Source: Streptomyces sp. JH14 (GTDB taxonomy: Bacteria; Actinomycetota; Actinomycetes; Streptomycetales; Streptomycetaceae). Taken from it: a DNA stretch of 64,000 nt. This document shows, in pieces, positions 24,768 through 36,285 of the stretch. The notes below the pieces were generated by a model. It saw only the letters and a list, made by a program, of their open reading frames with translations. It was not told the origin of the DNA and searched no databases. The position numbers were made by a program, and so were the translations under genes. The first letter of the stretch is position 1. Every line of letters starts with the position of its first letter. The DNA is taken from assembly GCF_029428675.1 (NCBI RefSeq), contig NZ_JAJNEL010000001.1, positions 5,332,001 through 5,396,000 on the forward strand, given 5' to 3'.

Positions 24768-25877
24768 CTAGCGGGCGCTCGTCGGCCGTGCGTTGTCGGG
24801 TGTACGGGTGACGGCCAGCAGCGCCATGTCGTCGGTTCTCCGGCCACCGGTATGCATGTGCACGTCGGCAAGCAGGGCGTCAACAAGGGCGTCCGGGCCG
24901 GGACAGCGATGTCCCGTGAACCTGCCGACGGGGTCGTAGAAGGTGCCCGTGTCGTCCCGCGCTTCGGTGAGTCCATCGGTGTAGAGCAGCAGACTGGCCC
25001 CTTCGGGGAACGCCACCGTGTCGACGCACTCGGGGCCGGCACCGAGCGCAGCCAGGCCCAGAGGCAAACCCGGCCGACCGGGCTCGACGTACTGCACTGT
25101 GTCTCCCAGGAACAACAGAGGCGCCGGGTGCCCGCGGTTGACCAACCGGAATTCGTTTCCTCGCTGCGGGAATTCCACGAACACACCTGTGATGAACCCT
25201 TCGATCTCGAACAGGCTCCCTGCCTGCCGAGCATCGAGGGTGACGGCCCGCTCCAGCCGTTCCACCAGGCCGGTCAGGCTGGGCTCCTGCAGGGCCGCCT
25301 CTCGAAAGGTTCCGACGCAGACCGCGACCGCCCTGACTGCTCCCATCCCCTTGCCACGCACATCGCCGATCACGCAGCGCACACCGAATGGAGTGTCGAC
25401 CACCGCGTAGAGGTCCCCGCCGATCTGCGCATCCGTCTGAGCAGCCTCGTAGTGTGCGGCGAAGCGCAGCGGGCCGATGCTCTCCGGCGGGTCCGGCAGA
25501 ACGGCACGCTGAGCAGCGGCGGCGATATCGCGTACGGACTGCAGCTGCATTTTTCGGTGGTACAGGAGGCGATTGAGGAAGGCCGCGATCGCGGTCACTG
25601 TCGCAACCATGGCCAGCTCGCTGAACTCGACCGGATTCCGGCGATAGCCGAAATGCCGGAACATGGCCCAGTCGAGGAGGAACGCACTCACGCCGGTGAT
25701 GATGGTGCCGCGCAGGGACAGCAGGGCGGCGGCCGCCAGGATCGCAGCCGCGTAGAGGGCCGCAGCGCTGACGGTGCGCGGTGTGGCGAGGTCCATCGAC
25801 ACGGCGAAGAGAAGCAGGACGGCGGGCAGCAGACGGCTCCGGTTTCCCACCCACTTCCATACTCCCAGCCTTGCCAC
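24768..25877 (-). CDS. membrane SpoIIE-type PP2C serine/threonine phosphatase
   Basis: 369-residue phosphatase. Residues 1-105 contain four hydrophobic segments (for example ALYAAAILAAAALLSL), followed by a linker helix and a SpoIIE/PP2C catalytic domain from about residue 125. Conserved acidic metal ligands are visible in IGGDLYAVVDT, VIGDVRGKGMGAVRAVAV, LLYTDGLTEARDD and RTDDMALLAV. The GTG start follows GGGAG. In streptomycetes this architecture is common among phosphatases that act on anti-sigma-factor antagonists; no such partner is adjacent here. The gene converges on the 57-residue gene. Confidence 0.9.
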   Translation of the reverse strand: MARLGVWKWVGNRSRLLPAVLLLFAVSMDLATPRTVSAAALYAAAILAAAALLSLRGTIITGVSAFLLDWAMFRHFGYRRNPVEFSELAMVATVTAIAAFLNRLLYHRKMQLQSVRDIAAAAQRAVLPDPPESIGPLRFAAHYEAAQTDAQIGGDLYAVVDTPFGVRCVIGDVRGKGMGAVRAVAVCVGTFREAALQEPSLTGLVERLERAVTLDARQAGSLFEIEGFITGVFVEFPQRGNEFRLVNRGHPAPLLFLGDTVQYVEPGRPGLPLGLAALGAGPECVDTVAFPEGASLLLYTDGLTEARDDTGTFYDPVGRFTGHRCPGPDALVDALLADVHMHTGGRRTDDMALLAVTRTPDNARPTSAR

Positions 25878-26252
25878 GTGTTGCTCCCGACCTTGACTGG
25901 GCTCCTGGCCAGCTCAGGCTAAGGGCTCTCCCGTCATCCCCGGTGGATCAGCGCGCGGCCTCAGACGTGGTGCATCGCAAGGCGGAGGGGCGTCCTCCTA
26001 CTGGGCGTATTCGGGGCTTCCGGCAACGCGGCGAGGTGCCGCAGCTGTCACTGCTCGGGAGCGAGGCCGAGCGCGTCGCCGACGTGGTGGTACATGCGTG
26101 GGTCCAGTTCGTTGCAGCCGAGAACGGCGGAGATCGCGTACCGAACCGGACCGGCATCACGGATCGAGGCGCAGCAGACACTCATCGACCGCAACGCTCT
26201 GGAGGTCTGGCCTGTGCCACCGAGTTCGACCGTCCGGAACGCCGTCAATAGC
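25878..26252. other. divergent intergenic region, possible minus-strand fragment
   Basis: Region between the phosphatase and the serine hydrolase. A minus-strand frame ending at 26048 reads GPVRYAISAVLGCNELDP and RMYHHVGDALGLAPEQ, which looks protein-like and may be the tail of a lost gene, but it has no recognised family or ribosome site. Confidence 0.35.
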
Positions 26253-27236
26253 ATGCGGACTGTGAATCTTCAGGAGCTGATGGAAGACCAGGCGAGTCTT
26301 CGCGATGTCCCGGCTGTTGCGGCAGGTTCGTCGGCCGCGGGTGTACGTACGACGGCCACCCACGGTCCGGTCGCGGTGACGGCGGAATCGTGTTTCCGTG
26401 TCGCGTCGCTGACGAAGGTCTTCACCTCCGCGGCGTTGGTCCGCACGCTGCGGGACAACGGCGTCCCGTTGGGCACACCTGTCGTCGACCTGCTCCCCGG
26501 CCTTGCGCCGGACTGGCGGGCCGACGAGAGCCTCACCGTCGAGCAGATTCTTGGGCAGGTGTCCGGTCTGCGCGAATCGGTGGATGCGGCGACGGTGACG
26601 GCTCTGGGCGACGGGGACGACGGGCTCCTGGAAGCCGCCCGGCTCGTGGTCCGCGCCGGCAACGAGCGGGACCCCGGCCGGCAGTGGTCCTATTACAACG
26701 GCAACTACTTCCTGGCCGGCTCGGTTCTTGCAGCCCTGAGCGGCACGACGTACGAGAGCGCGTTGAAGGGAAACCTCCTCGCCCCCTGGGGCCTCGCACG
26801 GACGGGTTTCGAGACCCCGGCGGCGTCCGTCACCGGATGGAACGCCACGACCGAACTCCCGCCGCTCACCTACCCACGCACCCGCCGGCCCAGCGGGGGC
26901 CTGTGGTCGTCGGTGTCGGATCTCCTGACCGCATGCGAGGGCCTGCTCGCCGACCGCGCCCTCCTGGACGAGATCCGCCGTCCGCGCACCCGGTCCGGCG
27001 ACCCCATGGCGTACGGGCTCGGATGGGCCCTGGGGCCGTCGGGCCAGATGTATCTCAACGGACGGCTGCCCGGCTACCGGGCGGCCTTGGTCCTCATCCC
27101 GGACCGGGACTACGTGAGCGTGGCCCTCGCCAATCAGGAGAGCGCCCTGCCCGCCTTGGCGCGACTGCTCAGCGACATGCAGCAACCCCTGACCGGGGAC
27201 GATGTCGCCAAGGCGGTCGACGACTTCGCCGCCTGA
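26253..27236 (+). CDS. serine hydrolase (class C beta-lactamase/esterase fold)
   Basis: 327-residue serine hydrolase. The nucleophile motif SxxK is in VASLTKVFTSAAL, the YxN motif in WSYYNGNYFLAG, and the third motif (usually HTG/KTG) appears as LNGRLPGYRA, typical of the D-aminopeptidase/esterase members rather than true beta-lactamases. No signal peptide is visible, so it is probably cytoplasmic. The start is uncertain: the frame is open to 26094, and 26253 is chosen from where protein-like sequence begins, without a strong ribosome site. The stop codon lies in the first unit of a 9-bp tandem array. Substrate unknown. Confidence 0.78.
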   Translation: MRTVNLQELMEDQASLRDVPAVAAGSSAAGVRTTATHGPVAVTAESCFRVASLTKVFTSAALVRTLRDNGVPLGTPVVDLLPGLAPDWRADESLTVEQILGQVSGLRESVDAATVTALGDGDDGLLEAARLVVRAGNERDPGRQWSYYNGNYFLAGSVLAALSGTTYESALKGNLLAPWGLARTGFETPAASVTGWNATTELPPLTYPRTRRPSGGLWSSVSDLLTACEGLLADRALLDEIRRPRTRSGDPMAYGLGWALGPSGQMYLNGRLPGYRAALVLIPDRDYVSVALANQESALPALARLLSDMQQPLTGDDVAKAVDDFAA

Positions 27237-27316
27237 GACGCCTGAGACGCCCGAGACGCCCGAGACGCCTGAGACGCCTGAGACGCCCGAGACGCCCGAG
27301 ACGTACGCCTGAGACG
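27232..27316. repeat. 9-bp minisatellite, CC(T/C)GAGACG
   Basis: Eight uninterrupted 9-bp units run from 27232 to 27303, then TACG, then a ninth unit at 27308-27316. The variable base follows the order T,T,C,C,T,T,C,C, so the eight units are really two copies of a 36-bp higher-order unit. The TGA of the serine hydrolase lies in the first unit. Confidence 0.9.
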
Positions 27317-28168
27317 TCGTCGGTGAGGTCCGGGCGTCGCGGTCGGCGGCTGACCCGGGCCATCAGCGTGCGGTTGGAGGACCGCGCCGCTGCGAGGTCC
27401 TCATCCCGCTCGGTCTGCACCCTGCGGAGGTCGAAGGTCTGCTGCTCCAGCTCGCCTGGCCGACGGGTGAGCGTCTCGACGTCCGCTGGGGCACCCACTG
27501 CACCGCCCGAGGGAAGACCATCTGGGCCGAGCAGGTCCTCCCGTCCCCCGGCACCTCCCACCCGGCAGAGGTCCCCGGGTCGGCAGCACCGGCCCCATGG
27601 CCGAGTGAAGGGCATGGGCTGTCTCGACCCGACGGCGGCGGACGAGCTGCGCTCCCGTATCGATCGCTGGGCCGCTCCTGCGTCGTCACCATGCCCAAGT
27701 CCCAGCAGGTCCACGGCGCGTGTCGCAGTTTGGACATGGCCCGTTTGCGTCACCCCGCAGGCGGTGACATGCCGGATTGCGCAGCGGATGATCGCGTGCA
27801 GGCTGCGAATCACGGGTGTACGGAGGGTTTCTGCTCATGACGGCCAACGACCTGGTGGCGTCGATATCAACTGAATCGATGTCAGTTTCCGAAACGGTTC
27901 CGGTCGTGGTGGGGACGGCTGTCATCGGCACGCGTTCCGCGTAGTCCGGGAGATCCGGAGACATCGGCGAAGCTCGGTCGTACAGGTCTGCCATGCCGAT
28001 CGATCTCGGTGCGAACCCGCGGCACCGTCATCCGAGGCCGAGCGCGGCAGCGATCCTCTGCTCCGGCTTGTCCTCTGCCTCGGTCGCCGCGTCCCACATG
28101 TTCCAGGTGGGACGCGGCGGCTCCGTGACGGACTGACGCTCACTCACAAAAGATACAGAAGCCGGGAA
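27317..28168. other. 850 bases without a recognised gene
   Basis: One plus-strand frame stays open from about 27390 to 27838 and reads PLGLHPAEVEGLLLQLAWP then TGERLDVRWGTHCTARGKT, which looks like a gene fragment, but it has no clear start and I do not recognise it. A 102-residue minus-strand frame (27686-27994) competes with it. GC is lower around 27740-27900. Remnant coding DNA is likely. Confidence 0.4.
28085..28119. terminator. 13-bp hairpin upstream of the subtilisin gene
   Basis: CGCCGCGTCCCAC (28085-28097), nine-base loop, exact inverted complement at 28107-28119. It ends 50 bases before the subtilisin ATG, so it could insulate that gene or be a leader structure. Confidence 0.65.
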
Positions 28169-31100
28169 ATGACAGAAAGGCTGTATTCACCCATGAGACG
28201 GATCCGCCTCTGGGCGGTGATATCGATGTCGGCGATGATGGCGACCGGTGCGATCACGCCCGTCACCGCCCAGCCCCAGCAGGGGGCCGAGGCACGCACG
28301 CCGGCACCGCACGACCGGACGAGAACCGTGCGGTTGATCACCGGTGACCGGGTCACGGTCAGCGACGCGCCGAACGGTAAGAAGACGGCTTCGGTGCAGC
28401 GCGCACCGGGTCGCGAGAAGGTCTTCTTCCAGATCACCGAAAAGGACGGTGCCCTGACGGTCCTGCCCTCCGACGCGGCGGCGCTGGTCCGCACAGGGCG
28501 GTTGGACGCGGGCCTCTTCGACGCCGCGGGCCTCATCGCCCAGGGGTACGACGAGGCGCACGCCGACGCCCTGCCCCTGATCGTGTCCGCACCCAAGGGC
28601 TCGGCGCGTGCGGCGGTCGAGCGGGCGGACACGCTCGCCGACTTCCACGACGGCTCCGCCGAGCCGCGGCGACTGCCGAGCATCGACGCTCAGGCGCTGC
28701 GCGTGGCCGACCAGGATCTGGCCGCCTTCTGGAAGCAGCTCGCGCCTGCGACGGGCGCGTCCGTCGCAGGCATGGCCGCGGCGACCCCGAAGATCTGGCT
28801 GGACCACAAGGTGCGTCCCACGCTGGACCGCAGCACCGCGCAGATCAACGCGCCCGCCGCATGGGAGGCAGGCCTCCACGGCGAGGGCGTCAAGGTCGCG
28901 GTCCTCGACACCGGCGCCGACCAGACGCACCCGGACCTCGCGGGCCGCGTCAGCGAGGCGAAGGACTTCAGCGACAGCGGCTCGACCCAGGACCACTTCG
29001 GCCACGGTACGCATGTCGCCGCCACCGCCGCCGGTAGCGGCGCCGCCTCCGCGGGCCTGCGCAAGGGCGTCGCGCCCAGCGCCGACCTGCTGATCGGCAA
29101 GGTGCTCGGGGACAACGGCTCTGGCAGCGAGTCCCAGGTCATCGCGGGCATGGAGTGGGCCGCGGCGCAGGGCGCCAGGGTCGTCAACATGAGCCTCGGC
29201 GCGGACATGCAGACCGACGGCACCGACCCCATGAGCCAGGCGGTGAACGAGATCTCCCGCAGCAGCGGCGCGCTCTTCGTCGTCGCCGCCGGCAACACCG
29301 GCGAGCTCGGTGAGATGACGGTCGGCTCGCCCGGCGCGGCCGACGCCGCCCTCACCGTCGGCGCCGTCGACCGCGACGACTCGCTGGCCTCCTTCTCCAG
29401 CCGTGGCCCGCGCTTCGGCGACAAGGCGGCCAAGCCGGACATCACCGCTCCGGGTGTCGGGATCGTCGCCGCCCGCGCCGCGGGTACGACCATGGGCGTC
29501 CCGGTCGACGACCAGTACATCGCGGCAAGCGGTACCTCCATGGCCACGCCCCACGTGGCCGGTGCGGTGGCCCTGATCGCCGGGCAGCACCCCGACTGGA
29601 CGGGTGAGCAGCTCAAGGACGCGCTGATCAGCACGTCGCACACGGTGTCCGGCCAGGTGCCGACCGAGCAGGGCGGCGGCCGCGTCGACGTCAAGGCGGC
29701 TTTCACCTCCCCCGTCACCGCCACCGGCACGATCATCCTGGGCCCGTTCGACCGGGACGCATCGCCCGTGCAGCGGGCAGGGGTGGTCCGCTACACCAAC
29801 AACTCCGGCGACGAGGTCTCGCTGAGCCTGAGTGCGACGCTGACGGCCAAGGGCGGCAAGGAACTCCCCGCGCAGGCGCTGACGCTGGGTTCGGACACCG
29901 TCCGCATCGCCCCCGGAGCGACCGTCGAGGTGCCGGTCGGCGTCGACCCGGCGAAGGCGGGCCGCGGCTCCTACTACGGCTACGTCACCGCCACGTCCAC
30001 CGGCGGCGTCTCGGTGCACACCACGCTCAGCCTGTGGGTGCGCGCTCCGATGCACAAGCTCACCGTCGAGTCCCACGGACCCGACGGGGAGCCCGCGGCG
30101 TGGGCCCTGCTGGACGTCTTCGGAGGGGACACGGAGGTCCAGTTCACCGACTCCGGGGTCGCCGCGGTCGAGGAGGGCACCTACCTGATCGGCGGCACGC
30201 TGGTGGAGGACGGCGGCGACGGCGTCCGGGTGATCCAGGTCATCAATCCCGAGGTGAAGGTCACCAAGGACACCACCGTCACCCTGGACGCGCGCAAGGC
30301 CAAGCCGGTGCAGCTGCGCACGCCCAAGCCCGCCGAGCGCCGCAACAACCTGACATACCAGATGTACCGGAAGATCGACGGCGTCGAGCAGACCATGGGC
30401 ATCTACTACGAGGACGGCGGCGGGGACGTCGACCTGTGGGTGAACCCCACGTCCAAGGTCACCGAGGGCGAGTTCGAGTTCAACTCCCGCTGGGAGATGA
30501 CGGCTCCCGACCTCATCACCGAGGTCCGCGGCGCGGACCTCGGCCTCGAGTCGTTCTACGCCAAGCAGTCCACGCCGTTCGACCCCGACGGTGAGCGGAT
30601 CGTCGCGGTGGACGCCGGGACGAGGGACAAGCCGGACCTGCGGCCCGCCACCGTACGGGGCAAGCTCGCGGTGATCCGCGACGACTACGCGATGGACGGA
30701 TACGACCTGGCGGAGACGGCCGCGAAGGCGGGCGCGAAGGGCGTCGTGATCGTCCTGCCCCAGGGATTCCTCGCCTACACCAGCTGGAAGCCGATGGACA
30801 CGCGCTCCGCCGTGCCCGTCATCCGGATGACCGGGGACGACGGCGCCAAGCTGCTGCAGTACATGAAGGAGCACAAGGCCGTCGTCGACGTCTCCGGGAC
30901 GGTCGAGAGCCCGTACCTGTACGACATCGCGGCGAACTGGCAGCAGCAGATCCCGCAGAACGTGACGTACACCGTCACGGACCGCAACACCGCGCAGGTG
31001 AAGGCCTCCTACGCGGACAACGGCACACTGCACTGGACGAGCGAGCAGCGGTTCAGCTGGCGTCCCTACGCGCAGGTCGCCTGGGAGACCTCGCGCTGGG

Positions 31101-32014
31101 CGCCGACGGGCAAGACCCGCACGGAGTACGTCACCTCCGGGGACACGCAGTTCATGCACTACGTCGACTTCATGGCCGGCCCCGACCTGTTCTACAGCGG
31201 TGCGCTGCAGTCGGGTCTGCGGGACACCCCCCGCACCTTCAGGACCGGTGAGAAGGCCTCGGAGGAGTGGTACAAGGCCGTGGCGCGGCCGTCGATCCCG
31301 CGCGGCTGGAGCCGTCCGGCCGTCCGCTCCGGTGACCTGTTCAGCGTGGCGATCCCGGAGTACACCGACGCGGCCGGCCACTGGGCCCGCAAGCAGGACC
31401 CCTCCAACGGCGGAGGCATCGGGAGGGTCGGAGCGCCCGGGACGATGGACGATCCGTCCTACCCCCAGGGTGACGCCGTGACGGCCGTCCTCTACCGCGA
31501 CGGCAAGAAGGTGCGCGAGGCCGCGGGCGCCTGGGGGGACTTCCCCGTCCCCGCCGGATCGGCCGACTACCGACTGGACCTGACCACCGAGCGCCGGACC
31601 GAGTTCTGGCAGACCGGTACGAGGACCTCCACGTCCTGGACCTTCCGCTCCGACACCGCGGCGAAGGAGACCCTGCTGCCGCTCCTCCAGGTCGACTACG
31701 GGGTCGCGGCCGACCTGGGGAACACGGTCGACGGCGGGAAGCGGCACGACCTCGCCCTGACCGTCAGGAACCAGGACGGGCTCGCCGCCCCCACCGGGGT
31801 CGAGCTCAAGGTCGAGGCGTCCTTCGACGACGGCAGGACCTGGACGGGCCGGGTCGGTGTCAAGGACCGTGGCCACAACAGGTTCGCCGCCACCATCGAG
31901 CGGCCGGGCGACCAGCGGCAGGGCGCGTACGTGACCCTGCGGGTCACGGCCTCCGACAAGGCGGGCAACACGGTCCGGCAGACCGTGGAGCGGGCCTACC
32001 GGCTCGGCATGTGA
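28169..32014 (+). CDS. secreted S8 family (subtilisin-like) serine peptidase
   Basis: 1281-residue exported protease. A signal peptide (about 1-35, cleavage near VTAQP) and a propeptide of about 190 residues precede the S8 domain. The catalytic triad is complete: D247 in VLDTGAD, H279 in HGTHVAA, S457 in GTSMATPHVAG, with the oxyanion asparagine N376 in AAGNTG. The catalytic domain ends near 520. The long C-terminal part contains beta-rich segments and a likely PA-type insert at about 820-915 (KLAVIRDDY ... GAKGVVIVLPQG ... VPVIRMTGDDG). Such large subtilisins degrade extracellular protein. It is preceded and followed by strong hairpins, so it is probably monocistronic. Confidence 0.92.
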   Translation: MTERLYSPMRRIRLWAVISMSAMMATGAITPVTAQPQQGAEARTPAPHDRTRTVRLITGDRVTVSDAPNGKKTASVQRAPGREKVFFQITEKDGALTVLPSDAAALVRTGRLDAGLFDAAGLIAQGYDEAHADALPLIVSAPKGSARAAVERADTLADFHDGSAEPRRLPSIDAQALRVADQDLAAFWKQLAPATGASVAGMAAATPKIWLDHKVRPTLDRSTAQINAPAAWEAGLHGEGVKVAVLDTGADQTHPDLAGRVSEAKDFSDSGSTQDHFGHGTHVAATAAGSGAASAGLRKGVAPSADLLIGKVLGDNGSGSESQVIAGMEWAAAQGARVVNMSLGADMQTDGTDPMSQAVNEISRSSGALFVVAAGNTGELGEMTVGSPGAADAALTVGAVDRDDSLASFSSRGPRFGDKAAKPDITAPGVGIVAARAAGTTMGVPVDDQYIAASGTSMATPHVAGAVALIAGQHPDWTGEQLKDALISTSHTVSGQVPTEQGGGRVDVKAAFTSPVTATGTIILGPFDRDASPVQRAGVVRYTNNSGDEVSLSLSATLTAKGGKELPAQALTLGSDTVRIAPGATVEVPVGVDPAKAGRGSYYGYVTATSTGGVSVHTTLSLWVRAPMHKLTVESHGPDGEPAAWALLDVFGGDTEVQFTDSGVAAVEEGTYLIGGTLVEDGGDGVRVIQVINPEVKVTKDTTVTLDARKAKPVQLRTPKPAERRNNLTYQMYRKIDGVEQTMGIYYEDGGGDVDLWVNPTSKVTEGEFEFNSRWEMTAPDLITEVRGADLGLESFYAKQSTPFDPDGERIVAVDAGTRDKPDLRPATVRGKLAVIRDDYAMDGYDLAETAAKAGAKGVVIVLPQGFLAYTSWKPMDTRSAVPVIRMTGDDGAKLLQYMKEHKAVVDVSGTVESPYLYDIAANWQQQIPQNVTYTVTDRNTAQVKASYADNGTLHWTSEQRFSWRPYAQVAWETSRWAPTGKTRTEYVTSGDTQFMHYVDFMAGPDLFYSGALQSGLRDTPRTFRTGEKASEEWYKAVARPSIPRGWSRPAVRSGDLFSVAIPEYTDAAGHWARKQDPSNGGGIGRVGAPGTMDDPSYPQGDAVTAVLYRDGKKVREAAGAWGDFPVPAGSADYRLDLTTERRTEFWQTGTRTSTSWTFRSDTAAKETLLPLLQVDYGVAADLGNTVDGGKRHDLALTVRNQDGLAAPTGVELKVEASFDDGRTWTGRVGVKDRGHNRFAATIERPGDQRQGAYVTLRVTASDKAGNTVRQTVERAYRLGM

Positions 32015-32018
32015 GCGA

Positions 32019-32046
32019 GCGCCTCCGCGGGTTCCCGCGGAGGCGC
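32019..32046 (+). terminator. Terminator after the subtilisin gene
   Basis: GCGCCTCCGCGGG (32019-32031) and CCCGCGGAGGCGC (32034-32046) are exact inverted complements, five bases after the stop codon. Confidence 0.8.
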
Positions 32047-32399
32047 CGACCGGACCGCCGCGGCGGGTGCAGGGGGATGCCCCCGGCACCCGCCGTTGTC
32101 GGTGACCGGTGCCGCATCTTCATGGGCACGACGTCCTCGACCCGGACACAGTCGCTACCGGGCCGGCCCGCCGGGCGGTGGCGGTGGTGCGTCCGCGGGT
32201 GTGGGTGACGGACGACAGCCGGTTCCCCGAGGACGGATACTCCTCGCCCGGGGTGACGAACTGATGCACGACGACCGCTGATCGGTCCGACGTCTCGGCA
32301 GGGGGCCGGACCGACCGCGCGAACCTGATTGGATCGAGCCAGGCGGTGCCGACGGAGGCCGCGCAGACGCGGCCCCGCGCAACAGATGGAGACACGAAC
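32047..32399. other. intergenic with a possible short gene fragment
   Basis: Mostly unassigned. A plus-strand frame 32109-32264 (GTG to TGA, 51 residues) reads AVAVVRPRVWVTDDSRFPED then GYSSPGVTN with normal codon bias. It is too short to classify and lacks a ribosome site, so it may be debris. The rest is the leader of the UvrA-like gene. Confidence 0.35.
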
Positions 32400-34781
<2,382 letters not shown>

Positions 34782-34881
34782 CCGAGGTCCTCGCGGACAC
34801 CGTGGGACGAGGTTTCTCATCGCCGATCTCAACGGGTCGTGCCCACACGGCTGACCATGCGGCAGGTGCCGGTGGCTCGAA

Positions 34882-34915
34882 CGGGCGCTCGGCCGGGGTT
34901 TCCCGGCCGAGCGCC
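34882..34915 (+). terminator. Terminator after the UvrA-like gene
   Basis: GGGCGCTCGGCCGGG (34882-34896), loop GTTT, exact inverted complement at 34901-34915: a perfect 15-bp stem about 100 bases after the stop codon. Confidence 0.85.
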
Positions 34916-35048
34916 CTGCGCGGGCAGCCGCCGGATTCGGCGATGACGGCGTCCGGGTGCTCGCAGCCGTGCCGGGCCGGGGGATCCGTACCATGTCGCA
35001 TCGTCGCAGGTCAGGAGCTTCCGAACGGAACGCTGGTAGCCTCGTCCC

Positions 35049-35489
35049 ATGACCCCGCAAGACCTCGCCAACCTCGGGCACCTGCGCCGGGCGCGGGATT
35101 TGATCGACCGGGAGTACGCGCGTCCGCTCGACGTGCCGACGATCGCCCGCCACGCCCTCATGTCGCCGGCGCACTTCTCGCGGCAGTTCCGGGCGGCCTA
35201 TGGCGAGACACCGTACAGCTATCTCATGACCCGTCGGATCGAGCGGGCGATGGCTCTGCTGCGCGCGGGTATGAGCGTGACCGACGCGTGCATGGCGGTC
35301 GGCTGTACGTCGCTCGGGTCGTTCAGCTCCCGATTCACCGAGCTCCTGGGGGAGACGCCGAGCGCCTACCGCCTGCGGGAGCACACCGCAGTCGCGGCGA
35401 TGCCCGCGTGTGTGGCGAAGATGCACACCCGGCCGACCAGACACATGCCGAGCAGGATCGAAGAAGCGGACCGCAAGGCCGCCGCCTAG
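35049..35489 (+). CDS. AraC-family transcriptional regulator
   Basis: 146-residue regulator consisting almost only of the AraC DNA-binding domain with its two helix-turn-helix motifs: ARPLDVPTIARHALMSPAHF and SVTDACMAVGCTSLGSFSSR, followed by FTELLGETPSAYR. There is no N-terminal ligand-binding domain, so any signal must come by another route. It ends 10 bases before the ATG of a VOC protein, an arrangement often seen where such a short AraC protein and a glyoxalase-like protein form a small operon. Confidence 0.9.
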   Translation: MTPQDLANLGHLRRARDLIDREYARPLDVPTIARHALMSPAHFSRQFRAAYGETPYSYLMTRRIERAMALLRAGMSVTDACMAVGCTSLGSFSSRFTELLGETPSAYRLREHTAVAAMPACVAKMHTRPTRHMPSRIEEADRKAAA

Positions 35490-35499
35490 CGTGGTCCGC

Positions 35500-35910
35500 A
35501 TGACCATCGCACTCCAGTACTGCCACATCACCGTCAACGATCCGGACGAGTCGCTCGCCTTCTACCGCGACGCGCTCGGCCTCGAGGTACGCAACGACGT
35601 CGCTTCCGGCGGATTCCGCTGGGTCACCCTCGGCAGCCCGACCCAGCCGGACCTCGAGATCGTGCTCTCGGAACCTCACGCCGGCCGGTCCAAGGCCGAC
35701 GGCGACGCGCTGCAGGAACTGCTCACCAAGGGCGTCCTGCCGAACATCGTCTTCCGCACCGACGATCTCGATACGGCCTTCGAGAAGGTGCGGGCGGCCG
35801 GCGCAGAGGTGCTGCAGGAGCCCATCGACCAGCCCTGGGGTCCGCGCGACTGCGCGTTCCGCGACCCGTCCGGCAACATGGTGCGGATCTCGCAGGCGCC
35901 GGCCGCGTAG
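35500..35910 (+). CDS. VOC family protein
   Basis: 136-residue glyoxalase-fold protein. It starts MTIALQYCHITVNDPDESLAFYRDALGLEV (positions 1-30; the diagnostic parts are HITVNDPDESLAFYRDALGL) and contains a second unit with IVFRTDDLDTAFEKVRAAG and a final CAFRDPSGNMVRISQ. The N-terminal histidine and C-terminal acidic residue are the expected metal-ligand positions. The start at 35500 is ten bases after the stop of the AraC regulator, so the two are probably co-expressed. The substrate is unknown; detoxification of a reactive compound or drug is plausible. Confidence 0.88.
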   Translation: MTIALQYCHITVNDPDESLAFYRDALGLEVRNDVASGGFRWVTLGSPTQPDLEIVLSEPHAGRSKADGDALQELLTKGVLPNIVFRTDDLDTAFEKVRAAGAEVLQEPIDQPWGPRDCAFRDPSGNMVRISQAPAA

Positions 35911-36285
35911 CCGCCGCCGGCCTTCGGCTCCCGCCGCCCGGGCGCAGCAGATCGAAGAGGCCTCGCTGTGCCCGGCCGGTGGAACCGCCCGCCGGGGGAA
36001 GCCGGGTCCGCCGGGCCGTCCGTCGAAGGGCAACGTGCCCTGCAGGCAGGCGCTTCGGCTGTTCCCGCTTCGCCTCGAACCGGCCCGGCCGCGATGCGCC
36101 AGCTGAACGTGCCGCTGGAGTGGCGCACGACCCGATCGGCGTCCGAGGGCTGGTGAGGGCGGCAGGAATCGGGTACATACGGACGAGTAGCACCGGTTGG
36201 TATGGCTCGGCAGGCGCGCATGCGGCGCGCTCCGCGCGAACCGGCCGTGTCCGACCACCCGACAACGCGGCGAGGTGAGCTCCTC
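35911..36285. other. intergenic region at the right side of the accessory block
   Basis: About 375 bases with no supported gene. It contains the leader and probable promoter of the acyl-CoA dehydrogenase gene. No tRNA-like sequence matching the 19.67 kb remnant is visible here. Confidence 0.5.

Noticed and set aside
27232..27316. CRISPR array
   Set aside because: Units are 9 bp without spacers; a simple minisatellite.
27686..27994. 102-residue minus-strand gene
   Set aside because: No ribosome site, no family and a biased tail; an opposing frame is equally good.
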